Source: Collinsella intestinalis DSM 13280 | GTDB taxonomy: Bacteria; Actinomycetota; Coriobacteriia; Coriobacteriales; Coriobacteriaceae | Length of the DNA: 64,000 bases | Assembly (NCBI RefSeq): GCF_000156175.1 | Contig: NZ_GG692710.1 | Coordinates: forward strand, 188,160 to 252,159 | Direction: 5' to 3' | Part shown: positions 8,925 to 17,445 of the stretch, in pieces | Layout: the number at the start of each line of letters is the position of its first letter | How positions within the stretch are numbered: the stretch's first letter is position 1 | The notes under the pieces: model-generated | Database searches by the model: none | What the model saw: the letters and a program-made list of their open reading frames with translations, nothing else | Told to the model about the DNA's origin: nothing | Program-made: the position numbers and the translations under genes

Positions 8925-9713
8925 ATGGGACAGTTCAACCGCAACGACTACGACGGCCTTGTGCTCAACGAGTTTCATGACGGAACTGTTGCTGCGGCGT
9001 TTACCGAGCGCACGGGCGGCGCTTCCGAGTCGCCGTATGCCTCTTTGAACCTCGGTTCCCATGTGGGGGACGACCTGGCTGCCGTGATGGAGAATCGCCG
9101 CCGCGTGCTCGCGGCGCTCGGGTGCGCCGGCGATTTCGAGCTGCTGCTCGTGCCCAACCAAGTGCACGGCGATTGCGTCGCCGTCGTTCGGGAGGGCTCG
9201 GATGATGAGCTCGCCCGCGTGCGCGAGCAAATAGCCGAGGGTTCCGATGCCATTGTGTGCGTCGCCGCGCATGTCCCGGTGATGCTGTGCTTCGCCGACT
9301 GCGTGCCGGTTGTGCTCACCTGCCCAGGCGGGTTCGCGGTCATTCACTCGGGATGGAAGGGGACGATCGCCCGCATCTCGGCCAAAGCTGCGAGCATCCT
9401 GTGCGAGACCGCAGCATGCCCTGCAGGCTCCGTTCGGGCATATATCGGTCCGTATATCCTCGGTGACGAATACGAGGTCTCCCAAGAGCTCATGGAGCGT
9501 TTTTGCGCGGAGTTCGGGTGGGTCAACGTGGGGGATTCCCGCATGCTCGATCTCGGCCGTGCGATCAGGCAGGCCCTCGTCGAGACAGGGGTACCTGAGG
9601 ATGCCATCTGCGACCTCGGTCTCTCGACCGTTCGATGCAACGACCGCTTTTTCTCTTATCGTGCGGAGAAGGGGACGTGCGGGCGCCATGCGGCGGTCGC
9701 GGTCATGGTGTAG
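8925..9713 (+). CDS. pgeF: peptidoglycan editing factor PgeF / YfiH-type multicopper-like oxidase fold
   Basis: Member of the YfiH/PgeF family (formerly 'laccase domain' proteins); in other bacteria it removes L-Ser-containing mis-made muropeptide precursors, and purine nucleoside hydrolysis has also been reported. The 262-residue protein shows FTERTGGASESPYASLNL, CFADCVPVVL, HSGWKGT and IGPYI, which include the conserved Cys/His zinc ligands. The ATG at 8925 follows GAGGAGGAAGG. In many genomes this gene sits directly after ftsZ and before yggS; here a phosphate operon separates them. A TAGAAT element at 8885 could be a -10 box. Confidence 0.9.
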   Translation: MGQFNRNDYDGLVLNEFHDGTVAAAFTERTGGASESPYASLNLGSHVGDDLAAVMENRRRVLAALGCAGDFELLLVPNQVHGDCVAVVREGSDDELARVREQIAEGSDAIVCVAAHVPVMLCFADCVPVVLTCPGGFAVIHSGWKGTIARISAKAASILCETAACPAGSVRAYIGPYILGDEYEVSQELMERFCAEFGWVNVGDSRMLDLGRAIRQALVETGVPEDAICDLGLSTVRCNDRFFSYRAEKGTCGRHAAVAVMV

Positions 9714-9776
9714 CTCCGAGAAATCGCGTTCGTTGCGCACGGTAAGGTCATCGTGCCCAACATCCTCGTGGCGCAT

Positions 9777-9848
9777 CGCCATCCCGCCGTGCGCCGTCAC
9801 CCCGCCGCGCACCGCCATCCCGCCGCGCACCGCGGTCCCATCGTGTAC
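9777..9848. repeat. four tandem copies of a degenerate 18-bp repeat
   Basis: Units start at 9777, 9795, 9813 and 9831, the clearest being CGCCATCCCGCCGCGCAC; a weaker fifth unit may precede at 9759. The repeat lies in the 261-base gap between pgeF and phoU and codes for nothing evident. Confidence 0.7.
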
Positions 9849-9974
9849 CGCAACTTTACGCTGCATCGCATCCAGACGAACTTTTCATTCTCCTGACATT
9901 GCGTTTACGCGCCCGAGGGGTGCGCGCGGCTAGACTCGGCTGCGTGTGTGATACGCCCGTCGAAAAGGATCGCT

Positions 9975-10817
9975 ATGCGCAAGCTCTTCTCACGTCAGCT
10001 CATCGAGGCCCGCCACGAGATGCTCTCCATCTTCGAGGCCATTGACCTCACCCTGCACGATGCCGTCAACGCCTTTATGGTCGACGATAAGGAGCTGGCC
10101 CGCCGCGCCCAGCAGGCGACGCTGGCGATCGATGCCCGCAGCGCGAACCTCGAGGCCGTGTGCTACAACCTCATTGCCACTCAGAGCCCGGTCGCGTCCG
10201 ACTTTCGCCTGCTCCAGACGATCATTTACGTCAATTTCAACCTCCAGCGCATGAGCGACAAGGTTCGTCGTATCGCCCGCGCCGCCAAGCGCAAAGTCAA
10301 CAACGATATCGAGCTGCCGACCGAGCTGGTCGATCTCATTCAGCGCGAGTCCGAGTGCGTGTACCGCGTCCTGGGCGCCTCTGCTTCCGCCCTGGTCAAC
10401 AACGACCTTGCCGCCATGGCGGACCTCGCGCAGCGCGACGATGAGGTGCACGAGGTGTACGAGCGCTTCTTTCGTACGTACAACCGCATGGACGCCGAGG
10501 AGCTCGCCGACGACGCCTCCCTGGACGACCTGCGCCGCGTCATCATGGTCTCCCGCTATCTGGATCGTATCGCCGCCATCTCCATCGACGCGGCGTTCCG
10601 CATCGCCTTCCTGCTGACCGGTCAGCGCTGGAGCGTGGCGGACCTCATCGAGACCGATGAGGGCGAGCTCGAGAGCATGCGCATCCCCTCCGGCGAGGGC
10701 GTGACGCTCGACCCGGTCCGCGATGCCCGAGCTGTGGCGTCCCTGGCTCCCGACGAGGTGGGTGGTAAGCTTGCCTCGCTCATCCGCGAGGTCGAATCCG
10801 AGGATGGTGGCGAATAG
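9975..10817 (+). CDS. phoU: PhoU-family phosphate signalling regulator (first copy)
   Basis: Cytoplasmic metal-binding helical-bundle protein that couples the Pst transporter to phosphate signalling. The 280-residue product opens with MRKLFSRQLIEARHEM and has the two three-helix repeats of PhoU, including ARRAQQATLAIDARSANLE and a repeated E/D-rich metal site region. It is strongly similar over its whole length to the second PhoU at 14618. The ATG at 9975 follows AAAAGGAT; an upstream in-frame start at 9948 lacks a good ribosome-binding site. It leads the operon ahead of pstS. No phosphate-type sensor kinase or response regulator lies in the window. Confidence 0.92.
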   Translation: MRKLFSRQLIEARHEMLSIFEAIDLTLHDAVNAFMVDDKELARRAQQATLAIDARSANLEAVCYNLIATQSPVASDFRLLQTIIYVNFNLQRMSDKVRRIARAAKRKVNNDIELPTELVDLIQRESECVYRVLGASASALVNNDLAAMADLAQRDDEVHEVYERFFRTYNRMDAEELADDASLDDLRRVIMVSRYLDRIAAISIDAAFRIAFLLTGQRWSVADLIETDEGELESMRIPSGEGVTLDPVRDARAVASLAPDEVGGKLASLIREVESEDGGE

Positions 10818-10950
10818 GGGCAAGGCGCACTGGAAATCCCAGCGCTGGGCGGTTGCGCGCTTAAAATTTGATACCATGAATCGAACATTGCGCGGGCGCA
10901 TGGGCGTCCGCGCGTTTGCGTCTATCGCTCGAAGAGATCGGAGTCCCTCC

Positions 10951-11883
10951 GTGCGACGTTCACGTCATGCCTGTCCGGGCGCGGCGCCCCATCCCTTGGG
11001 TGCGCATCGCTGCTCGGGAGGCGCGCACTGCGCCCTGCCGTTCAGGGCGTCTCGGCTGTTCATCACGGCCGCCCTGTCCCTTTCCACCATGCTCGCCCTG
11101 ACGTCGTGCAGCTCGGGAACGTCGACGGAGTCGATCACCGTCGCGGGTTCGACGACCTGCCTGCCGATCGCAGAACAGGCGGCCGAGCTGTTCAAGGAGG
11201 AGACCGGAACCGGCGTCCTCGTGAGCGGCCTGGGCTCTTCCGCCGGCATCGAGGCCGTCTCCACCGGCACCGCCGAGATCGCGACGTCCTCTCGCGGCCT
11301 GAACGCCGAGGAGCAAAAACTCGGCCTCACCACGATCCCCGTCGCCCATGACGGCATCGCCGTGATCGTGAACACCGCCAACCCCGTTCAGAACCTCTCC
11401 ATCGAACAGCTGCGCGGCATCTACTCAGGCAAGATCTCCAACTGGAGCGAGGTGGGGGGAGAGGACCTGCCCATCCAGCTCGTGAATCGCGACGAGGCCT
11501 CCGGCACGCGCGAGGCCTTCAAGTCCATCGTCATGGATGGCGAGCCCTTCGACCGTCGCGCCGCCGTTCTCTCCGGCACCGGCCAGGTGCGCGACGTCGT
11601 CAGTCGTTCCCGCGGCGCCATCGGCTACATCTCCATGGGCTTCGTGGAGTCCGCCTATGCCGAGACCGAGGTCCGCGCCCTCAACGTGAACCACGTCGAG
11701 CCCCAGGAGAAGACCATCGCCTCCGGTGGCTATCCCATTTCCCGCGATCTGTACTTCTTCACCAAGGGCGAGCCCACGGGCGCAGCCGCTGAGTACATCG
11801 CCTACGTCCTGTCCGATGAGATGGACGATCAGATTCGCGAGGCCGGCTTCATCCCGGTCTCGGGCAACGCGGAGGGGGAGTGA
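10951..11883 (+). CDS. pstS: phosphate ABC transporter substrate-binding lipoprotein PstS
   Basis: Surface lipoprotein that captures phosphate for PstCAB. It has a hydrophobic signal ending in the lipobox LTSC, then VAGSTTCLPIAEQAAELF, the TSSRGLNAEE segment and NRDEASGTREAF, the standard phosphate-contact motifs of PstS (the last with the conserved SGTRE). The start is uncertain: GTG at 10951 has GGAG 7 bases upstream and gives 310 residues with a rather long n-region, while an ATG at 10876 would add 25 more residues without a ribosome-binding site. The gap of 133 bases from phoU could hold a promoter. pstC starts immediately after the stop. Confidence 0.9.
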   Translation: MRRSRHACPGAAPHPLGAHRCSGGAHCALPFRASRLFITAALSLSTMLALTSCSSGTSTESITVAGSTTCLPIAEQAAELFKEETGTGVLVSGLGSSAGIEAVSTGTAEIATSSRGLNAEEQKLGLTTIPVAHDGIAVIVNTANPVQNLSIEQLRGIYSGKISNWSEVGGEDLPIQLVNRDEASGTREAFKSIVMDGEPFDRRAAVLSGTGQVRDVVSRSRGAIGYISMGFVESAYAETEVRALNVNHVEPQEKTIASGGYPISRDLYFFTKGEPTGAAAEYIAYVLSDEMDDQIREAGFIPVSGNAEGE

Positions 11884-11884
11884 G

Positions 11885-12814
11885 ATGACCGACGCCAAAA
11901 GCTCTGAGACGACGCCCTCCGAGAACACCGGCGCCCGCAAGCGCGACCTCGCGCTCGTCTCGCGTAGCACCTATCTCAAGGAGAAGGGGCTGCAGTACCT
12001 GTTCTTCGCCTGCGCCTTCCTGGCCGTGGTCACCGTCCTGCTCATCTTCGCGTTCACGATGATGCAGGCCGCGCCGGTGTTCACCGACATCGGCCTGGCC
12101 AATTTCTTCAGCTTCACCTGGGCTCCCACCGAGGGCCACTACGGCATCATGTCGCTCGCCGCCGGCACTGCCCTGGTGACGGTCGGCGCCCTCGTGATCG
12201 GTGTCCCACTCGGTGTGGGCACCGCCGTCTACCTGACCGAGATCGCCTCCGCTCGTGTCCGCGCGCTCATCAGCCCCGCCGTTGACTTGCTCGCGGGCAT
12301 CCCCTCGATCATCTACGGCTTTTTCGGCATGGTGATCATCCGCCCGTTCGTGGCCGACCTCACCGGCGGACTGGGATTCGGAGCCCTCACCGCGTGGTTC
12401 GTGCTGGCTATCATGATCGTCCCGACCATCACCACCCTTACCATCGACGCGCTCAACTCCATCCCCATGGGCATTCGTGAGGCGAGCTTCGCCATGGGCG
12501 CCACCAAGTGGCAGACCATCTACAAGGTCGTGCTGCCTGCGGCCAAGTTCGGCATCGTCGATGCAGTCGTGCTCGGCATGGGCCGTGCCATCGGCGAGAC
12601 CATGGCCGTCCTCATGGTCGTCGGCAACGCGCCCGTGATCCCCGAGTCCATCTCGAGTCCGGTTTCCACGCTCACGAGCCAGATCGCGCTCGACATGAGC
12701 TATTCCTCCGGCCTGCACCGCACCGCCCTGTTCGGTATGGGCGTGGTGCTGTTCGTCGTGTCCGCGTCCTTGGTGGGCTTTGTGCGCCTGCTGTCGAAGA
12801 TGAGGAAGGGGTAG
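11885..12814 (+). CDS. pstC: phosphate ABC transporter permease PstC
   Basis: Inner-membrane permease subunit of the high-affinity phosphate transporter. The 309-residue protein has a hydrophilic N-terminus of about 35 residues, then six hydrophobic segments, and the permease EAA-loop region REASFAMGATKWQTIYKVVLPAA with the following GMGRAIGETMAVLMVVGN, typical of PstC. The ATG overlaps the pstS stop region (TGAGATGA), indicating coupling. The PstC assignment over PstA rests on operon order and on the AGIPSIIYGFFG and IGETMAV motifs. Confidence 0.95.
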   Translation: MTDAKSSETTPSENTGARKRDLALVSRSTYLKEKGLQYLFFACAFLAVVTVLLIFAFTMMQAAPVFTDIGLANFFSFTWAPTEGHYGIMSLAAGTALVTVGALVIGVPLGVGTAVYLTEIASARVRALISPAVDLLAGIPSIIYGFFGMVIIRPFVADLTGGLGFGALTAWFVLAIMIVPTITTLTIDALNSIPMGIREASFAMGATKWQTIYKVVLPAAKFGIVDAVVLGMGRAIGETMAVLMVVGNAPVIPESISSPVSTLTSQIALDMSYSSGLHRTALFGMGVVLFVVSASLVGFVRLLSKMRKG

Positions 12815-12817
12815 ACC

Positions 12818-13741
12818 ATGGCTGACAACATCGATATCCATGAGGCCGCCAAAGCCGATGCCCCGGCTCTGACCTCGGCCCAGCGCATCAAGCGCGCGCT
12901 TGCGAACGGCAAGAAGGAGCGCATCTCTAAGAACGCCTCCAACAAGATCATGCTCGGCGTGTTCCGCGTGGCCGCTGCCATCACGACCCTCGTGCTCGTC
13001 GCCATCATCGCCTACGTGGTGATCAATGGCCTGCCGCATGTGAGCCCCGCGTTCATCTTCACCTGGCCCCATGGCGTCAACGCCGAGGGCGGCATCTGGC
13101 CCACCATCGTGTCCACCGTGTACGTCACGGCGCTCGCCATGCTCATCTGCACGCCCATCGCCGTGCTCGCCGCCGTGTACCTGGCCGAGTACGCCAAGCA
13201 GGGCCGCCTGGTGAACATCATCCGCTATGCGGCCGACACGCTGGCCTCCGTGCCCTCCATCGTCATGGGCCTGTTCGGATACGCCCTGTTCGTCGAGGCG
13301 ATGGGTCTGGGTCTCTCCATGATCTCAGCCGCCCTCGCCCTCGCTCTGCTCATGCTGCCCATCATCATGCGCACCACCGAGGAGGCCATCCGTGCCGTGC
13401 CTCGCTACATTCGCTGGGGCGCCTACGGCCTGGGTGCCACCAAGTGGCAGGTCGTGAGCAAGATCGTCCTGCCCTCCGCCTTCGGTCGCATCGCGACGGG
13501 CATCGTGCTCGGCATCGGCCGCGCCATCGGCGAGACCGCCGTGGTGCTCTACACCATGGGCCAGGCCATCAACATGCCCTTCACGCCGCTCGATTCGGGC
13601 CGTCCCATGACCGTCCACTTGTACCTGCTGGCCAACGACGGCATCAACATGAATGCGGCATATGGCACCGCCCTGCTGCTCATGGCCATCATCCTGGCCT
13701 TCAACCTGTTCGCCCGCTGGCTTTCCCGCAAAAGCAAGTAA
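12818..13741 (+). CDS. pstA: phosphate ABC transporter permease PstA
   Basis: Second inner-membrane permease subunit of the Pst transporter. The 307-residue product has a basic N-terminus of about 48 residues, six membrane segments, and the EAA-loop region RAVPRYIRWGAYGLGATKWQ followed by GIGRAIGETAVVLYTMG. DTLASVPSIVMGLFGYALFV is the PstA counterpart of the PstC segment. It starts 3 bases after pstC and ends 9 bases before pstB, so the permeases and ATPase are one transcript. Confidence 0.95.
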   Translation: MADNIDIHEAAKADAPALTSAQRIKRALANGKKERISKNASNKIMLGVFRVAAAITTLVLVAIIAYVVINGLPHVSPAFIFTWPHGVNAEGGIWPTIVSTVYVTALAMLICTPIAVLAAVYLAEYAKQGRLVNIIRYAADTLASVPSIVMGLFGYALFVEAMGLGLSMISAALALALLMLPIIMRTTEEAIRAVPRYIRWGAYGLGATKWQVVSKIVLPSAFGRIATGIVLGIGRAIGETAVVLYTMGQAINMPFTPLDSGRPMTVHLYLLANDGINMNAAYGTALLLMAIILAFNLFARWLSRKSK

Positions 13742-13750
13742 GGAGCACCC

Positions 13751-14554
13751 GTGACCGTTTACCGTAACGCGCCCGAGGCCGCGCAGAGCGCCATCACCGT
13801 TTCCGACTTCAACTTCTGGTACGGCGACTTCCACGCCCTCACCGACGTGAACCTCAACATCGCCAAGAACAAGATCACCGCCTTCATCGGCCCGTCCGGC
13901 TGCGGCAAGTCCACCTTCCTGCGCTGCATGAACCGCATGAACGACCTTATCGAGGGCACGCACATCGAGGGCACCATGCAGCTCGACGGCTCGGACATCT
14001 ACGCCGAGGGCGTTGACCCGGTCGACCTGCGCCGTCGCGTGGGCATGATCTTTCAGCAGCCCAACCCGTTCCCCAAGTCCATCTACGAGAACGTCGCGTT
14101 CGGTCCGCGTCTGCAAGGCGTGACCAGCAAGAGCGACTTGGACGACATTGTCGAGGAGTCCCTCAAGCGCGCCAATCTTTGGAAAGAGGTTTCAAACCAG
14201 CTCTCCAAGGACGGCCTTGCCCTCTCCGGTGGCCAGCAGCAGCGCCTGTGCATCGCGCGCGTGCTTGCCGTTCAGCCCGACGTGCTGCTCATGGACGAGC
14301 CCTGTTCCGCCATCGACCCCACCTCCGTGCAGAAGGTCGAGGACCTTATGGTGGAGCTCGCGCCCGAGATGACGATCATCATCGTCACCCACAACATGCA
14401 ACAGGCCGCCCGTATCTCCGACCACACCGCATTCTTCCTGCAGGAGGTCGCCGGCGAGCCCGCCACGCTCATCGAGTACGGCCAGACCAACGACATCTTC
14501 ACCACGCCCATGGACAAGCGCACCGAGGACTACATCACCGGTCGCTTCGGTTAA
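13751..14554 (+). CDS. pstB: phosphate ABC transporter ATP-binding protein PstB
   Basis: Cytoplasmic ATPase that powers phosphate import. The 267-residue product has the Walker A loop GPSGCGKST, the PstB-specific [12 protein letters not shown] segment, the Q-loop [18 protein letters not shown], the ABC signature [13 protein letters not shown], Walker B LLMDEP followed by CSAIDPTS, and the H-loop TH. The GTG start at 13751 follows AAGGAG in the pstA tail. A hairpin of 9 bp separates it from the second phoU. Confidence 0.97.
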   Translation: MTVYRNAPEAAQSAITVSDFNFWYGDFHALTDVNLNIAKNKITAFIGPSGCGKSTFLRCMNRMNDLIEGTHIEGTMQLDGSDIYAEGVDPVDLRRRVGMIFQQPNPFPKSIYENVAFGPRLQGVTSKSDLDDIVEESLKRANLWKEVSNQLSKDGLALSGGQQQRLCIARVLAVQPDVLLMDEPCSAIDPTSVQKVEDLMVELAPEMTIIIVTHNMQQAARISDHTAFFLQEVAGEPATLIEYGQTNDIFTTPMDKRTEDYITGRFG

Positions 14555-14565
14555 TGTGTAGAAAC

Positions 14566-14590
14566 GGGCGGCGCGCCATATGCGCCGCCC
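14566..14590 (+). terminator. GC-rich hairpin between pstB and second phoU
   Basis: GGGCGGCGC at 14566-14574 pairs with GCGCCGCCC at 14582-14590. There is no T-run, so it may lower read-through, protect the upstream mRNA or have no termination role. Confidence 0.5.
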
Positions 14591-14617
14591 GCACGCGTAT
14601 CTGTTAAGGAGGCGCAT

Positions 14618-15445
14618 ATGCGCAAACTCTTCTCCAGCCAGCTCATCGAGGCGCGCCACGAGATGCTGTCCATCTTCGAGGCCATCGACCTGACCCTCCA
14701 CGACGCCGTCGATGCCTTTGTGAATGACGACCGCGAGCTCGCCCGTCGCGCTCAGAACAAGACCCTCAAGATCGACGCCCGCTGCGCCAACCTCGAGGCC
14801 GTGTGCTACAACCTGATCGCCACCCAGAGCCCGGTTGCATCCGACTTCCGTCTGCTCCAGACGATCATCTACATCGACTTCAACCTTCAGCGCATGAGCG
14901 ACAAGGTGCGTCGCATCGCCCGTGCGGCCAAGCGCAAGGTCAACAACGACATCGAGTTTCCTCCGCAGATGGTCGCCCTTATCGAGGAGGAGGCTGCCAG
15001 TGTCTATCGCGTGCTGGGCGCCACCGCCTCCGCGCTCGTGAACAACGATCTCGCCACGGTCCTGACCCTGTCCGAAGAGGATGAGGCGGTCCACGGCGCG
15101 TATCAGGAGTTCTTCCGCGTCTTCAATCGCACGGAGACCATGGAGGTCGCCGATGATGCGCAGATGGACGATTTCCGTCGCACGGTCATGGTGTCTCGCT
15201 ATCTGGACCGCGTCGCGAGCATTTCCATGGAGTGCGCGTACCGCCTCGTGTTCCTGCTGACCGGCCAGCGCTGGAGCGCTGACGATATCGCCGAGGCCGA
15301 CGAGGATGAGCTCGAGAGCCTGCGCATCCCCTCCGGCGAGGGCGTGACGCTCGACCCTGAGTCCGATGCGCGCTTCGTGTCCCACCTCGCGCTCGATGAG
15401 GTCGGTCACGATCTGGCAACTCTCATCGCGGAGCTTGCGGAGTAG
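14618..15445 (+). CDS. phoU: PhoU-family phosphate signalling regulator (second copy)
   Basis: A second full-length PhoU (275 residues) downstream of pstB, the position usual for phoU. It starts MRKLFSSQLIEARHEM after a strong AAGGAGG ribosome-binding site and aligns without large gaps to the copy at 9975; both keep the NLIATQSPVASDFRLLQTI and NLQRMSDKVRRIARAAKRKVNND stretches. Differences cluster in the second half (for example MEVADDAQMDD against AEELADDASLDD). The operon is thus bracketed by two phoU genes, presumably from duplication; they may form heterodimers or have distinct targets (inference). Confidence 0.92.
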   Translation: MRKLFSSQLIEARHEMLSIFEAIDLTLHDAVDAFVNDDRELARRAQNKTLKIDARCANLEAVCYNLIATQSPVASDFRLLQTIIYIDFNLQRMSDKVRRIARAAKRKVNNDIEFPPQMVALIEEEAASVYRVLGATASALVNNDLATVLTLSEEDEAVHGAYQEFFRVFNRTETMEVADDAQMDDFRRTVMVSRYLDRVASISMECAYRLVFLLTGQRWSADDIAEADEDELESLRIPSGEGVTLDPESDARFVSHLALDEVGHDLATLIAELAE

Positions 15446-15487
15446 GTCAAGCGAACCGTTTCGCGCGGCTTGCTTGATGATTCGTGG

Positions 15488-15526
15488 CAGGGATGCGGCG
15501 TCCGTCATGGCCGCCGCATCCCTGCG
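15488..15526 (+). terminator. strong hairpin after the phosphate operon
   Basis: GCAGGGATGCGGCG at 15488-15501 pairs perfectly with CGCCGCATCCCTGC at 15513-15526 (14-bp stem, 11-base loop). Only a weak T content follows (GTTACTAT). It ends the phoU transcript before yggS. Confidence 0.65.
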
Positions 15527-15594
15527 TTACTATGGCGTATGGTCGCGCGCCAGCAGCGTTGCGGCCATGGTACGTGGATGCGAAAGGATGTGCG

Positions 15595-16332
15595 ATGGAA
15601 GAGGATTACAGCGCCTTCATCGAGGATCGGCGCGCGGAGATTTTGCAGCGCGTTGACGCGTCCCTCGCTGTGGGAGGCCGCACTCGTGACGAGGCGGAGC
15701 TCGTCGCCGTTTCCAAGACCGTGGGCCTTATGCAAGTACTCGCCGCCATCGATGCCGGATATCGTGTATTTGGTGAGAACCGTCCTCAGGAGCTGCATCG
15801 CAAGCTCGAGGGTCTCGAGCTCGTCCAGGAGACGCGTCCCGTGCGCTTCGACATGATCGGCAACTTGCAGACGAACAAGATCAACGCCGTGCTCGGCCGC
15901 GTCGAGCTCATCCACTCGATTGGCACCATGCATTTGGCCGAGGCCGTGAGCAACCGGGCGTTGCGTCGTTTGGACGCCGGGGAGCTTGCTGCCCCGCAGA
16001 GGGTGCTCATCGAGGTCAATGTCAGCGGCGAGGAGACCAAGGGCGGTTTTTCGCCCGACGAGCTGCGTCGCTCGATGGACGGGCTGCAGAACCTTTGTGG
16101 AATTCGCATCGAGGGGCTTATGACCATGGCTCCTCGTGGGGATAAATCCAGGGCGCGTGAGTGTTTTGCCGGCCTGCGCGAGCTGCGCGACGAGCTTCGC
16201 GTCTCGAGCGGGTTGGAGCTCCGCGAGCTGTCCTGCGGCATGAGCGAGGATTACGAGATCGCGCTCGAGGAGGGGTCCACCATCGTTCGCCTGGGGCGTG
16301 TGGTATTTGACCCATCCTTTGAAGTACTATAG
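15595..16332 (+). CDS. yggS: YggS/PROSC-family pyridoxal phosphate homeostasis protein
   Basis: PLP-binding single-domain TIM-barrel protein that buffers cellular PLP; no catalytic reaction is established for the family. The 245-residue product carries LVAVSKTVG, whose lysine is the PLP-binding residue, GENRPQELHRK, HMIGNLQTNK-like FDMIGNLQTNKI, and LIEVNVSGEETKGGF. The ATG at 15595 lies after AAAGGATG. In many actinobacteria and firmicutes yggS precedes sepF and yggT downstream of ftsZ, as here. Confidence 0.93.
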   Translation: MEEDYSAFIEDRRAEILQRVDASLAVGGRTRDEAELVAVSKTVGLMQVLAAIDAGYRVFGENRPQELHRKLEGLELVQETRPVRFDMIGNLQTNKINAVLGRVELIHSIGTMHLAEAVSNRALRRLDAGELAAPQRVLIEVNVSGEETKGGFSPDELRRSMDGLQNLCGIRIEGLMTMAPRGDKSRARECFAGLRELRDELRVSSGLELRELSCGMSEDYEIALEEGSTIVRLGRVVFDPSFEVL

Positions 16333-16371
16333 GCAGGTACGCTCGCACACGGCGCAAAGAGAGGTATAACC

Positions 16372-17097
16372 GTGGGATTTCTAGATGACATCAAGAGCCG
16401 CCTCGGCATGGCCCAGCCCGCCGCCGAGCCGTACGGCGACGAGCCCTATGACGATTACTACGACGAGGGTGTAGACGGCGGCTACGAGGATTACCCCGAG
16501 GGTTACGGCCAGCCGGCCCAGGACTCCTATCGCGGCTACGAGCCCCAGGAGCCTGGTAACGGCATGCTCGGCCAGACGCGCCGTGGCGAGGCCGAGTCCG
16601 TCGCCGTGTACACGCGCTCCGGCCAGCTGGTGGGGGAGGCCGATCGCCATGCGACGACCTACGGCCCTTCCGCCGAGCCCGCCTATCGTCCCGGTGCCTA
16701 CGACACGCCCTCGAGCTACGCCCAGGCCCAGAGCCAGCGCGCGGCCCTGTCCTCCGTTCCCACCACGGCCCCGGTGAGCAGCACCGAGGCTCGTGTGAAC
16801 GCCGTTTTGGAGGGTACGCCCCAGCTTCCGGCGTACGTCTTGCGCCCCGAGAGCTATGACGACGTCGAGACCGTGGTGCGCCGCGTGCGCACCCGTCAGC
16901 CCGTCGTTCTGGTGTTCGCCGGCGTCCGCACCGAGGTCGCCAAGCGCGTGCTCGATTTCAGCTATGGATTCGCTTGCGGCTCCGGCGCCTCTGTGCGCGA
17001 GCTCGGCGACCGCGTGTTCATCGTCTTGCCGGTGGGTTGCGAGGTCAAGGAGACCGACCTTGCCAAGCTGCGTAAAGACGGCTATCTCAAGCAGTAG
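16372..17097 (+). CDS. sepF: cell division protein SepF
   Basis: Membrane-binding FtsZ anchor, which substitutes for FtsA in actinobacteria. The GTG start gives MGFLDDIKSRLGM, an amphipathic membrane-targeting helix, then an acidic, Tyr/Gly/Pro-rich linker (about residues 18-145), then the conserved SepF core from about residue 155 (LRPESYDDVETVVRRVR, PVVLVFAG, RVLDFSYGFACGSGASVREL). At 241 residues it is longer than B. subtilis SepF (about 150) because of the linker. Since no ftsA occurs beside ftsZ here, SepF is the likely ring anchor. Confidence 0.92.
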   Translation: MGFLDDIKSRLGMAQPAAEPYGDEPYDDYYDEGVDGGYEDYPEGYGQPAQDSYRGYEPQEPGNGMLGQTRRGEAESVAVYTRSGQLVGEADRHATTYGPSAEPAYRPGAYDTPSSYAQAQSQRAALSSVPTTAPVSSTEARVNAVLEGTPQLPAYVLRPESYDDVETVVRRVRTRQPVVLVFAGVRTEVAKRVLDFSYGFACGSGASVRELGDRVFIVLPVGCEVKETDLAKLRKDGYLKQ

Positions 17098-17110
17098 GAG
17101 CTGCCATCTC

Positions 17111-17380
17111 GTGAATGCCATCACCATTGCCCGTCTTGTTCGAACCCTATTCGAGTTCTACAACTATCTGATTCTCGGGTACGTCTTGCTGTCGTGGTTC
17201 CCGATTCGCCCGGGTAGCCTCATGGACGACATCGGGGCCGTTTTGCAAAGCCTCGTCGGCCCGTATCTCAACTTCTTCCGCCGCTTCATCCCCCCGTTGG
17301 GAATGATCGACTGGTCGCCGGTTGTTGCGATACTTGTGTTGAGTCTGCTTGAGAACTTCATTATCAGGCTAATATTGTAG
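17111..17380 (+). CDS. yggT: YggT-family membrane protein
   Basis: Small membrane protein of 89 residues with two hydrophobic helices (ILGYVLLSWFPI and VVAILVLSLLENFIIRLIL) and the family's LVGPYLNFFRRFIPP segment. Function is not settled; YggT proteins are found between sepF and divIVA in many Gram-positive division clusters and have been linked to osmotic tolerance and cell morphology. The GTG start at 17111, 13 bases after sepF and after a TAGGAG site, gives the family's usual beginning. Confidence 0.85.
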   Translation: MNAITIARLVRTLFEFYNYLILGYVLLSWFPIRPGSLMDDIGAVLQSLVGPYLNFFRRFIPPLGMIDWSPVVAILVLSLLENFIIRLIL

Positions 17381-17445
17381 GAACTGACGCAGAGCGGTCC
17401 TCGCTCCAAACCGGAGCGTCCCTCGCGTATGAAAGGATAAGTATC

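Noticed and set aside
9777-9848. CRISPR array
   Set aside because: Units are 18 bp, adjacent without spacers, and degenerate; no cas genes are in the window.
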